Origin: DASZHA01 sp035938265
GTDB taxonomy: Bacteria > Chloroflexota > Dormibacteria > DASZGP01
Length of the DNA: 64,000 nucleotides
Reading direction: 5' to 3'
Assembly: GCA_035938265.1 (NCBI GenBank)
Contig: DASZHA010000009.1
Location: 1 to 64,000 of the forward strand
The notes under the pieces were generated by a model. It saw only the letters and a list, made by a program, of their open reading frames with translations. It did not search any database and had not been told where the DNA came from. The first letter of the stretch is position 1. Each line of letters begins with the position of its first letter. Shown one piece after another: positions 53,473-64,000 of the stretch. Position numbers and translations under genes: made by a program.

Positions 53473-55325
53473 ACCTGCTCCTTGATCGCCTCCGCGACGG
53501 TGGCGGGGACGGTCTCCGAGAGCTCGGCCAGGGTCGCGTCGCGGATCCCGGCCAGCGAGCGGAATCGCTTGATCAGGGCCCGCTTCCGCTTGGGCCCCAG
53601 CCCCGGGACGGCGTCCAGGGGCGACGCCAGCCGCTGCCGCGCCCGGGTCCTGCGGTGGAAGCTGATGGCGAATCGGTGAGCCTCGTCGCGGACTCGCTGG
53701 AGCAAGAAGAGCGCGGTGGAGTCAAGCGGCAGCAGCAGCGAATGCGAGGAGCCGGTGGGGATCAGCTCCTCCTTGCGCTTGGCCAGGCCGAAGGTGGCGA
53801 TCTGGTGAACGCCCAGCTCCTCCATCACCTCGCGCGCGGCGTTGAGCTGCCCCCTGCCGCCGTCGATTATGACCAGGTCGGGCAGGCTCTCGAAGCTGGC
53901 GTCGGAGTCCTTGCCGCCGGCGCCGTCGGGCCGGCCGCCGAGTCGCCGGAACCGCCGCCGCAGCATCTCCTGGAGCATGGCGAAGTCGTTGGCGCCGGCG
54001 ACGCCTTTGATGTGGAAGCGCCGGTAGTGGGCGTTCTTGGGACGCCCGTCCTCGAAGACCACCATCGAACCGACGGGGTCGGTGCCCATCAGGTTGGAGA
54101 TGTCGTAGCACTCGATCCGGCGCGGCAGGCGGTCCATCCCCAGGGCGTCCTGGAGGTCGGCCAGGATCTTCTCGGTGCGCTCGCTGTCGTAGTCCTTCTT
54201 AATCGTCGCCTGGCGCAGGGCCTCCTCGCCATTGCGTCGCGCCATCTCCAGCAGTTGCCGCCCCCTCCCCCGCTGCGGCACCATCACCCGCACGCGTGAC
54301 CCGCGCCGCTGGCTCAGCCAGTCGCCGAGGGTCCCGGCATCGGCGATGTCCGCCGGCACCAGGATCTCCTTGGGGTAGGTGGTGGCGTCGCCGTAGAACT
54401 GCCCCACGAAGCCGTTGATGACCTCGGCCTCCTCCATCTCACCGGCGCCCTCGAGCTCGAAGGACTCCGATCCGACAACCTGCCCGCGGCGCACCGTGAG
54501 CACCACCACCACCGCGCCTCCGCCGTCGCGCGCCAGGGCGACGACGTCCTGGTCACGCGCCGCCTGCGACAGGACCCGCTGCCGCTGGGCCACCTGGTCC
54601 AGGGCGATGCCGCGGTCCCGAAGCCGCGCCGCCCGCTCGAACTCGAGCTTGTCGGAGGCCTCCTGCATGTCGCGGCGGATGGCCCGCGCAAGCTCTTCTG
54701 AGCGTCCCTCCATGAAGACGCCGATCTGCTCCAGGTTGCCGTGGTATTCCTCGGAGCCGATCAGCCCCTCGCACGGCCCCGAGCAGCGCTTGATGTGGTA
54801 GTCGAGGCAGACGCGGCCGCGCTTGAAGATGTCGTCGGAGCACGTGCGGTAGGGGAAGATCCGGCGCAGCGTCTTCATCGTTGTCCGCAGCGCCCCGGCG
54901 TTGGTGAAGGGCCCGAAATATCGGGCGCCGTCGTCGGTCACCTTGCGCACGGTGTAGACGCGGGGGAAGTCGCCCTTGCGCGGCAGCTTCATGTAGAGGT
55001 AGTTCTTGTCGTCACGCAGCCGGATGTTGTACTTCGGCCGATAGCGCTTGATCAGGGTGCACTCCAACAGCAACGCCTCCTGGTCGGTGCTGCAGGTGAG
55101 GACGTCGAAGTCGAAGACCCGGTTCACCATCCCCGTCATCCGCGGGTCGGTGGGACCACCGGCCTGGAAATAGGACCGCAGCCGGCTGCGCAGGCTATGG
55201 GCCTTGCCGACGTAGATCACCCTGGTCTTGAGGTCACGCATGACGTAGACGCCGGGGCTGTCAGGGGCCTGCCGGAGGCGCTCCTTGAGGAGCTCGGGGC
55301 GGTCAATGAGGAGGTCGGCGCTCAC
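53469..55325 (-). CDS. uvrC: Excinuclease ABC subunit C
   Basis: 618 residues from GTG 55325 (a further GTG at 55328 is adjacent). It makes both incisions around bulky DNA damage. GIY-YIG endonuclease at the N-terminus (SPGVYVMRD, VIYVGKA), a UVR helix near 215, the RNase H-like second nuclease (IECYDISNLMGTDPVGSMVVF, LPDLVIIDGGRGQL) and a C-terminal HhH (LDAVPGLGPKRKRALIKRF). The gene diverges from a small membrane protein whose -10 overlaps its own. Confidence 0.96.
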   Translation of the reverse strand: MSADLLIDRPELLKERLRQAPDSPGVYVMRDLKTRVIYVGKAHSLRSRLRSYFQAGGPTDPRMTGMVNRVFDFDVLTCSTDQEALLLECTLIKRYRPKYNIRLRDDKNYLYMKLPRKGDFPRVYTVRKVTDDGARYFGPFTNAGALRTTMKTLRRIFPYRTCSDDIFKRGRVCLDYHIKRCSGPCEGLIGSEEYHGNLEQIGVFMEGRSEELARAIRRDMQEASDKLEFERAARLRDRGIALDQVAQRQRVLSQAARDQDVVALARDGGGAVVVVLTVRRGQVVGSESFELEGAGEMEEAEVINGFVGQFYGDATTYPKEILVPADIADAGTLGDWLSQRRGSRVRVMVPQRGRGRQLLEMARRNGEEALRQATIKKDYDSERTEKILADLQDALGMDRLPRRIECYDISNLMGTDPVGSMVVFEDGRPKNAHYRRFHIKGVAGANDFAMLQEMLRRRFRRLGGRPDGAGGKDSDASFESLPDLVIIDGGRGQLNAAREVMEELGVHQIATFGLAKRKEELIPTGSSHSLLLPLDSTALFLLQRVRDEAHRFAISFHRRTRARQRLASPLDAVPGLGPKRKRALIKRFRSLAGIRDATLAELSETVPATVAEAIKEQV

Positions 55326-55330
55326 CACTC

Positions 55331-55337
55331 GATACTA
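55331..55337. promoter_or_regulatory. Overlapping divergent -10 elements of uvrC and the 55343 gene
   Basis: The bases GATACTA give GATACT on the plus strand (six bases before GTG 55343) and TAGTAT on the minus strand (six bases before GTG 55325). Both messengers would be leaderless, and only one promoter could be opened at a time. Confidence 0.5.
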
Positions 55338-55342
55338 GGCGT

Positions 55343-55831
55343 GTGCAGATCAAGTTCCGGCTGCCGGTCGACGACAGCCCTGACATCCTGCTGGTGCACT
55401 CGCCCTGGACCAGCAGGAGCCAGGTTTTCGTCGATGGCGCCGAGGTGCGGGGCGAGCGGAGGGGCCGGGTGCGCTACTTCCGGCTCAGGCTGCCCGATGG
55501 CGCCGCCGCCGAGCTGCAGCTGAAGAACACCGGCATCGACGTCCTCCCGCGGGGCACCCTGGTCTTCGGCGACCCGCCCAAATCGGTCGCCGTCAGCCTG
55601 GCGCGAGCCCTGGCCTGGTGGGAGTACCTGCTCTGTGGCCTGCCGTTGCTGCTGGCGCCGGCGAGCGGAATCGTCGGCGGAATCGTTGGAGCTTTGGGCG
55701 CGTACCTCAACTTGTTGGTGATGCGCAGCGGGCTGGCGCCGCCCTTGAGGGTGCTTGCCGCTTTGGGGGTACTGCTGACCGCGACGGTGATCGTAATTTC
55801 GATAAGTCTCATCGCTGGAGGGGGGCGCTAG
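55343..55831 (+). CDS. Small membrane protein, unknown function
   Basis: 162 residues. The first 85 are predicted to be beta-rich and soluble (KFRLPVDDSPDILLVH), then two or three membrane helices from about 90 (WWEYLLCGLPLLL and VIVISISLIA). No family is recognised. GTG 55343 is close to a GATACT box. It converges with uvrA, with six bases between stop codons. Confidence 0.75.
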   Translation: MQIKFRLPVDDSPDILLVHSPWTSRSQVFVDGAEVRGERRGRVRYFRLRLPDGAAAELQLKNTGIDVLPRGTLVFGDPPKSVAVSLARALAWWEYLLCGLPLLLAPASGIVGGIVGALGAYLNLLVMRSGLAPPLRVLAALGVLLTATVIVISISLIAGGGR

Positions 55832-55836
55832 GCGGG

Positions 55837-58731
<2,895 letters not shown>

Positions 58732-58737
58732 TAGGAA

Positions 58738-58743
58738 ACGTTA
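58738..58743 (-). promoter_or_regulatory. -10 element of uvrA (leaderless type)
   Basis: TAACGT on the minus strand, then six bases, then GTG 58731. No ribosome site lies between. No LexA-type palindrome is evident. Confidence 0.55.
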
Positions 58744-58813
58744 ACCTGGAGGCGACGCGGCACCTTCCAAGTTTATGAGGGGCAGCGGCACAGGGCGGCC
58801 TGCGCCGCCGGGG

Positions 58814-59617
58814 TCAGTGGACCAGCAAACGCCAGCGCCAGCCGAGGCGGTGGGTGATGTATCGCACCAATGAGGCCATCGTCTTGAGGCCGTAGACCAG
58901 GCTGACCCGGAAGTTGACCGAGGAGGCCTCGGCGAAGTAGCGGGTCTCCACCGGCACGTCGACGGCCTTGAAGCCGAAGGCGGCAGCCTGGATAAGGACC
59001 TGGGTGTCGAAGACGAAGTCGTTGGAGTTCCGGAGGAAGGGGACAGTCTCCAGGAACTGCCGGCTGTAGGCGCGGTACCCAGAGTGGTACTCGGTGAGGC
59101 GGAGGCCGAGGACGGCGTTCTCACAGGCCGTGAGGAACCGGTTCGCGATTCGCTTCCACCAGGGCATGCCACCGAGCCGGGCCTGGCCGGGTCGGGCAAA
59201 CCGGGAGCCCAGGACCAGGTCGGCCTCACCGCGCCGGATGACATCGATCATCTGGCCCAGGATCTTGGGATCGTACTGACCGTCGGGGTGGAGCATGACC
59301 ACCACGCCTGCGCCAAGGCGGAGGGCCTCCATGTAGCAGGTCTTCTGGTTGCCTCCATAGCCGACGTTGTGCGGGTGCTCGACGACCACGATGGGCAGCG
59401 AGCGCGCGACCGCCACCGTCTCGTCGCCACTGGCGTCATCAACCAGGATCACGTGGTCCGCGACCCCGTCAGGGATGTCGACAAAGGTGGAGGCGAGCGT
59501 CAACGCGGCGTTGTACGCCGGCATCACGACGATCGCAGGACCGGGAGAACGGTCGGGATCCGGCTGGCGGTCAAGGTGTAGCACCACCTCGACTTCCGGC
59601 ACCCGCAGAGCCGTCAC
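58814..59617 (-). CDS. Glycosyltransferase family 2
   Basis: 267 residues from GTG 59617. GT-A fold: AIVVMPAYNAALTL, DHVILVDDASGD with the acidic nucleotide-sugar residues, and MLHPDGQYDP as the metal-binding motif. It most resembles the dolichol-phosphate mannosyltransferase-like group but has no membrane helix at the C-terminus. A frame continues to 59764 without clear similarity. A 13-codon reading frame ends inside this start (TGA overlapping GTG). It faces the GT-C-like membrane protein next door, so the two may act on one lipid-linked sugar pathway. Confidence 0.88.
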   Translation of the reverse strand: MTALRVPEVEVVLHLDRQPDPDRSPGPAIVVMPAYNAALTLASTFVDIPDGVADHVILVDDASGDETVAVARSLPIVVVEHPHNVGYGGNQKTCYMEALRLGAGVVVMLHPDGQYDPKILGQMIDVIRRGEADLVLGSRFARPGQARLGGMPWWKRIANRFLTACENAVLGLRLTEYHSGYRAYSRQFLETVPFLRNSNDFVFDTQVLIQAAAFGFKAVDVPVETRYFAEASSVNFRVSLVYGLKTMASLVRYITHRLGWRWRLLVH

Positions 59618-59723
59618 CAGCCTGCCGTCCTGCTCTGGAGCGTGTACGGGGTCATCGACCGCACCATAACCTGCGAGGTGGCGGCTGGAAAGGGGTTTAC
59701 ACGCGCCTGTCGCAGGAATGGAA

Positions 59724-61370
59724 CTATGGCAGGCGGCGGAAGGCGTCCTCCATGGCAGCCGCACTCGGACAATCGGACGGCGCGCCCAGGCAGACGATCA
59801 CAACCTTGCCCGGCGCCGTCGACTGCCAGGCCGCGCCTGGTCGAGGGTCGCCGGGGCCCGCCAGCTCGAGGCCTAGGGCGGGGTCGGGCACGGTGGCGTT
59901 GACGATCTCGGCGGCGGAGTGGCCGGTGGCCATCTGCGAGGTCGTGGCAACGTAGGTGCCGGTGGCCTCGTACCCGGCCTGCACACGCTCAGGGGCGACC
60001 AGCGTGTACGCCACGCGAGCTGCGCGGTCGACCGCGTTCTGCCACGCGATGTAGTCCGCCTGGGCAGGAATGAAGTAGGCGACCCCGATGGCCATCAGCG
60101 CCAGAGCCCAGGCTTTCCTCGCCAGCGCCAGGCGGCGGGACGGCCGCGGCCGGGTCGCTGCGAAGGCGCAGAGCAACGGCACCAGCGGCGCCACCACCGC
60201 CAGGTAGTAGCGGTCCAACGGCGTCGTGAACCAGATCGGCGGGATGTGGGCCACGGCGACAACGGTCAGCAGCGCGCCGTCCGGCCCCAGGGCCCGGGTG
60301 TTCCAGATGTCGCGTCGCCAAATCAGGACCATGGCCAGGCAGACCGTGCAGACCACCTGGAGGGCCAGCATCGCGGCAATTGGAACCAGCGTGGGTTTGT
60401 TCCCGGGCAGGTGAATGGGCCCCAAGCCCCAGACGCCGAAGACATTGCCGGGCCAGATCACGGCACGGAAGTAGAAGGTCCAGACCAACACGCTGGCGAG
60501 GCCCGCCGCGCCAAGAATTGCGGCGCCCACCGTGAACGGGTCGAATCGGCGATCCGACTCTATGTGACCTCGCAGCAGCGCCACCAGCAGGGGCACCAGC
60601 AGGAGGCTGAGGAAGGGCCCGAACAGCGTCACCGCGCCCACCACGATGGCGGGGGTGGTGCTCCGGGTCCCGGTCCGCACCTGGCCCGCCACCGGGCTGG
60701 CCAAGCCGATCACGAAGGGGAAGGCGATGGCAGCGGCGGCTGCCACCGTGGTCGCCGCCAGCCAGGCCCACTCCCGCCCGCTCACCGTCCGGTGTCGCCG
60801 GGCGACCAACAGGCCGGCGCCGAGGCCGAGCGGCAGGACGACCCCGTGCTGCCGCTGCAGCGTCGCCATCACCACCAACACCAGGAACACCGGTGCCCCC
60901 CTCCCCTCCTTGACCCATCGCTGGCCTGCCACCAGGGCGGCCAACATCAGGCCGATGTAGCCGATGTCGCTGGTGAAGCCGGCGGCCACCGACAGCGCCA
61001 CTGGGCTCGTCATCAGCAGGGTGCCCGAGACCGCGCTCCAAAAGCGATCGGCGCCCCGGCGGGCGGCCAGCACGTGGGACGACGCGCCGGCAAGGATGGC
61101 AAACGGGATGACCGTCAGCCGGTAGAAGCGGGGATCGACCCCGGCCAGTGCCAGCGGCGCCGCCGCCAGGAGCTGGTCGAGGGACACCGGCAGCACTCCC
61201 GGCCAGAGTTTGAGGCCGGCGCCGGCGCGCAGCTCCATGAGGGGGAAGCGGAACTCCCACTCGTCGCTGAGGGCCACGCCGGTGGCGAGGTCGAAGTACA
61301 CCACCAGCACCACCGCCACGGCGCCAATGGCAAGCGGCAGCAGGAAGGCGCGGCCTCGAAGGACCCCCAA
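59724..61370 (-). CDS. Polytopic membrane protein, GT-C glycosyltransferase-like
   Basis: 548 residues with about 11 hydrophobic helices. The first loop, after helix 1, has DEWEFRFPLMELRAG, an acidic site of the kind seen in GT-C enzymes, and the C-terminal 110 residues form a soluble domain. Family membership is an inference from topology. It begins with TTG 61370, with no ribosome site, 11 bases after the uvrB stop, so the start is uncertain. It probably uses a lipid-linked sugar from the neighbouring GT2 enzyme. Confidence 0.7.
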   Translation of the reverse strand: MGVLRGRAFLLPLAIGAVAVVLVVYFDLATGVALSDEWEFRFPLMELRAGAGLKLWPGVLPVSLDQLLAAAPLALAGVDPRFYRLTVIPFAILAGASSHVLAARRGADRFWSAVSGTLLMTSPVALSVAAGFTSDIGYIGLMLAALVAGQRWVKEGRGAPVFLVLVVMATLQRQHGVVLPLGLGAGLLVARRHRTVSGREWAWLAATTVAAAAAIAFPFVIGLASPVAGQVRTGTRSTTPAIVVGAVTLFGPFLSLLLVPLLVALLRGHIESDRRFDPFTVGAAILGAAGLASVLVWTFYFRAVIWPGNVFGVWGLGPIHLPGNKPTLVPIAAMLALQVVCTVCLAMVLIWRRDIWNTRALGPDGALLTVVAVAHIPPIWFTTPLDRYYLAVVAPLVPLLCAFAATRPRPSRRLALARKAWALALMAIGVAYFIPAQADYIAWQNAVDRAARVAYTLVAPERVQAGYEATGTYVATTSQMATGHSAAEIVNATVPDPALGLELAGPGDPRPGAAWQSTAPGKVVIVCLGAPSDCPSAAAMEDAFRRLP

Positions 61371-61381
61371 GCGGTGAACCG

Positions 61382-63466
61382 TCAGCGCCTGCGGGGGCCG
61401 CCTCGCCGGTAGCCGAAGCTCCGGCCGGTGCTTCGCGGTGACTCCGAGCGGGCACCCGCGGCGGCCGGCTCTCCTGCTGGCTTCGGCTCGCTGTCCTCGT
61501 TGAGCGCCTTGCGCAGGTCGATCAGCTGGTCACGGAGCATGGCCGCCTTCTCGAACTGCAGCTCCCGGGCGGCCCGGCCCATGTCGCGCTCCAACCGGCG
61601 GGCGAGCCGGATGACTTCGTCGGGCGGCATCCCCGCCACTGCCTCGTACTGGGCGACCTCTTCGGCCACCTGCTGCTTGTGGGTCTCGATGTTGTAGATC
61701 GCCTTCTTGATCGAGGCCGCGGTGATGCCGTGCTCCTGGTTGTACGCCACCTGCGCCGCCCGCCGGCGGTCGGTCTCGTAGATGGCCTTCTCCATCGCCT
61801 CGGAGCGCGTGTCGGCATACATGATGACGCGGCCCTCGAGGTGGCGGGCCGCCCGCCCGATGGTCTGGATCAGCGACCGGTAGCCGCGCAGGTAGCCCTC
61901 CTTGTCGGCGTCGAGGATGGCGATGAAGGCGACCTCGGGCAGGTCCAGACCCTCTCGCAGCAGGTTGATGCCGACGAGGACGTCGAAGTTGCCCAGCCGC
62001 AGGTCGCGGAGGATGTCGACGCGCTCCAGGGTGTCGATGTCGGAGTGGAGGTAGTTGACCCGGAAGTCCATCTCCTTGAGGTACTCGGTGAGGTCCTCGG
62101 CCATCCGCTTGGTCAGGGTCGTGATCAGGGTGCGGTTGCCGGCCGCAATCTCCTTGCGCAGCTCGGCTACCAGGTCGTCGATCTGGCCCTCGGTGCCGCG
62201 CACCTCCACGGCGGGGTCGATCAGGCCCGTGGGCCGGACGATCTGCTCCACCCGGTTCCCCGATCGCCTCTCCTCGTACTCTCCCGGGGTGGCGCTGGTG
62301 TAGATCAGCTGCGTCACCCGCTCGTTCCACTCGTTGAAGTCCAGCGGTCGGTTGTCGAGCGCGGACGGCAGCCGGAAGCCGTACTCCACCAGCGGGACCT
62401 TGCGACTGCGGTCGCCGCCGTACATGCCGCCAATCTGGGGGATCGCGACGTGGCTCTCGTCTACCACGATCAGCGCATCGGGCGGCAGGTAGTCCATCAG
62501 CGTGTAAGGCGCCTGGCCGGGCAGCCGGCCCGACAGGTGGCGGGAGTAGTTCTCGATCCCGGCGCACGTCCCCGTCTCCCGCATCATCTCGAGGTCGAAC
62601 ATGGTGCGCTGGCGAAGGCGCTGCGACTCCAGCAGCCTGCCCTGCTGGTCGAAGAAAGCGCAGCGCTCCTCGAGCTCGGCCTCGATCTCCCCAAGGGCGA
62701 TTCGCATCTTGGCCTGGCTGGTGATGTACTGCCCCGCCGGGAAGAGCCGCAGTTGGTCCTTCTCGCCCAGGATCTCGCCAGTGAGAGGGTCGAACTCGAG
62801 GATGCGCTCGACCTCGTCGCCGAAGAACTGGAGCCGGGTGGCGATCTCCTCGTACGCCGGCTGGATGTCAACGGTGTCCCCACGGACGCGGAAGCGGGAG
62901 CGGCCGAAATCGGTGTCGTGGCGCTCGTACTGCAGCTGCACCAGGTGGCGCTGGAGGATGTCGCGGCGCATCGACTCACCCTTGCTCAGCTCCATCGACT
63001 CGCCCAGCCAGTCCTCGGGAGCGCCGATGCCGTAGATGCAGGAGACGCTCGCCACCACGATCACGTCACGCCGTGTCAGGAGCGCCCGCATGGCGCTGGT
63101 GCGGAGACGGTCGATCTCGTCGTTGCGCGTTGAGTCCTTCTCGATATAGGTGTCGGTGCGGGGGATGTAGGCCTCCGGCTGGTAGTAGTCGTAGAAGCTG
63201 ACGAAGTACTCCACGGCGTTGTGGGGGAAGAACTCGCGGAACTCCGAGCACAGCTGCGCCGCCAGCGTCTTGTTCGGCGACATGACCAGCGTTGGCCGCT
63301 TCGTCTCCTGGATGACGTTGGCCACGGTGAAGGTCTTGCCACTGCCGGTGACCCCCATGAGGGTCTGCTCGCGCTCACCGCCGAGCACGCCCTCGACCAG
63401 GCCGGCGATGGCGCGCGGCTGGTCACCCGAGGGCTGGTAGGGGGCTTCGAGACGGAAGTCAGACAT
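61382..63466 (-). CDS. uvrB: Excinuclease ABC subunit B
   Basis: 694 residues. A DNA helicase-like protein that loads UvrC. GVTGSGKT at 38-45, the YYQPEAYIP beta-hairpin, DESHVAIPQIGGMYGGDRSRK, TSATPGEYE, and a C-terminal UVR helix (RAARELQFEKAAMLRDQL), then a basic tail. TAGGCT lies 11 bases before the ATG. It diverges from the gene at 63536 after 69 bases. Confidence 0.97.
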   Translation of the reverse strand: MSDFRLEAPYQPSGDQPRAIAGLVEGVLGGEREQTLMGVTGSGKTFTVANVIQETKRPTLVMSPNKTLAAQLCSEFREFFPHNAVEYFVSFYDYYQPEAYIPRTDTYIEKDSTRNDEIDRLRTSAMRALLTRRDVIVVASVSCIYGIGAPEDWLGESMELSKGESMRRDILQRHLVQLQYERHDTDFGRSRFRVRGDTVDIQPAYEEIATRLQFFGDEVERILEFDPLTGEILGEKDQLRLFPAGQYITSQAKMRIALGEIEAELEERCAFFDQQGRLLESQRLRQRTMFDLEMMRETGTCAGIENYSRHLSGRLPGQAPYTLMDYLPPDALIVVDESHVAIPQIGGMYGGDRSRKVPLVEYGFRLPSALDNRPLDFNEWNERVTQLIYTSATPGEYEERRSGNRVEQIVRPTGLIDPAVEVRGTEGQIDDLVAELRKEIAAGNRTLITTLTKRMAEDLTEYLKEMDFRVNYLHSDIDTLERVDILRDLRLGNFDVLVGINLLREGLDLPEVAFIAILDADKEGYLRGYRSLIQTIGRAARHLEGRVIMYADTRSEAMEKAIYETDRRRAAQVAYNQEHGITAASIKKAIYNIETHKQQVAEEVAQYEAVAGMPPDEVIRLARRLERDMGRAARELQFEKAAMLRDQLIDLRKALNEDSEPKPAGEPAAAGARSESPRSTGRSFGYRRGGPRRR

Positions 63467-63535
63467 GGTTTGAAAGAAGCCTAGGGCATCGGTGAGAACT
63501 CGATCAGGGCAATTGATGCCCCATCCTTTGTACCC

Positions 63536-63994
63536 GTGAACGACGACGGCAAGCCTGCCCGGCGGCTCGGCGGCCCGGTCGGCGTCGCCGCCATCGCGGT
63601 GCTGCTGGCCTGGGCCACGCGGAGCGTGGTCGTCGAGGGGCTGGCGATCTACGGCGCAGGGGCTCCGCCCGCCCCGTGGTCCAGCGCTGCCCAGGCGACA
63701 CAGGTGGACCCGCTCCAGGGTGCGCTGACATCGCTGGCCGACAGGCTCCCGCCCGGCGCCACCGTCAACGTCGCCGCGCCTACCGCCGACCAGCCGACCG
63801 CCGAGTACTGGGCAACCTACTTCCTGTTTCCCCGACGCGTGCGCATTACGGAGACGCCGACCCTCGATACCCCCGGGTTGGTGATCGTCAACGCCCCCGA
63901 GCGGCCAGCGACGCCGGCGGGCTACCAGGAGGTCGTCGCGGTGCGACAGGATCCCGGCTGGCTGGCCGCCTTCGTGCGGGTTGCTGGACCATGA
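63536..63994 (+). CDS. Hypothetical membrane-anchored protein
   Basis: 152 residues from GTG 63536. One membrane helix (about 15-36) then a Pro/Ala-rich outer part with no family I recognise. It resembles short proteins next to membrane glycosyltransferases, but that is weak. Its stop overlaps the next ATG as ATGA, so the two are coupled. Confidence 0.65.
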   Translation: MNDDGKPARRLGGPVGVAAIAVLLAWATRSVVVEGLAIYGAGAPPAPWSSAAQATQVDPLQGALTSLADRLPPGATVNVAAPTADQPTAEYWATYFLFPRRVRITETPTLDTPGLVIVNAPERPATPAGYQEVVAVRQDPGWLAAFVRVAGP

Positions 63995-64000
63995 CCGCGC
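63991..64000 (+). CDS. Start of the next gene (truncated by window)
   Basis: ATG at 63991 overlaps the stop of the preceding gene by four bases. Only three full codons are visible (Met-Thr-Ala), so the product cannot be named. Confidence 0.4.

Overview
The window is GC-rich, nearly gap-free bacterial chromosome (by eye about two thirds G+C; not counted). It has no insertion sequences, phage genes or CRISPR. Several traits point to a monoderm-type lineage near Actinomycetota, Chloroflexota or Dormibacterota: a leucine T-box before an ilv-leu operon, the order whiA-gap-pgk-tpi with secG nearby, a KorA with fused gamma and alpha domains, many class III cyclases, and many GTG starts with a -10 hexamer only 6-8 bases upstream. 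That assignment is inference; no rRNA or marker phylogeny was available.

Layout. 1-5255 (minus): threonine synthase followed by three tandem paralogues that fuse an alpha/beta-hydrolase fold to a class III cyclase; the third runs off the left edge. 5339-8403 (plus): an unusual SDR protein and a large secreted or anchored protein. 8400-10227 (minus): HD hydrolase, Nudix-like protein and FAH-family enzyme. 10262-20944 (minus): a branched-chain amino acid operon, small ORF-ilvB-ilvN-ilvC-leuA-leuC-leuD-leuB-cimA, behind a canonical promoter and a Leu T-box. 21009-23069 (plus): a Crp/Fnr regulator and a double-hotdog thioesterase. 23086-29811 (minus): two paralogous cyclase-ATPase-TPR giants. 29829-40290 (minus): an aromatic supraoperon, aminotransferase-trpE-G-C-F-B-A-aroH-aroF-tyrA-aroA, without trpD. 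The second giant follows aroA after 17 bases and may be its last gene. 40350-45960 (plus): a GGDEF/HD-GYP protein, korAB and tRNA-Leu(CAG). 46009-52388: secG, a PLD-family lipoprotein, a universal stress protein, a small membrane protein and the tpiA-pgk-gap-whiA block. 52474-64000: lgt, uvrC, a small membrane protein, uvrA, a GT2 glycosyltransferase, a GT-C-like membrane protein, uvrB and the start of another gene pair.

How it fits together. The ilv-leu operon makes valine and leucine precursors, and through CimA plus LeuCDB a threonine-independent isoleucine precursor. Leucyl-tRNA charging probably controls all of it. The aromatic supraoperon runs from DAHP synthase to tryptophan and a tyrosine precursor. 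A second theme is nucleotide second messengers: five class III cyclase domains, a Crp-like regulator with most of a cAMP-binding cassette, and one bifunctional c-di-GMP protein. The most unusual signals are the three tandem hydrolase-cyclases whose hydrolase nucleophile is glycine in every copy, the cyclase giant attached to the aromatic operon, the widespread leaderless-type promoter spacing, and a small unknown gene at the head of the T-box operon.
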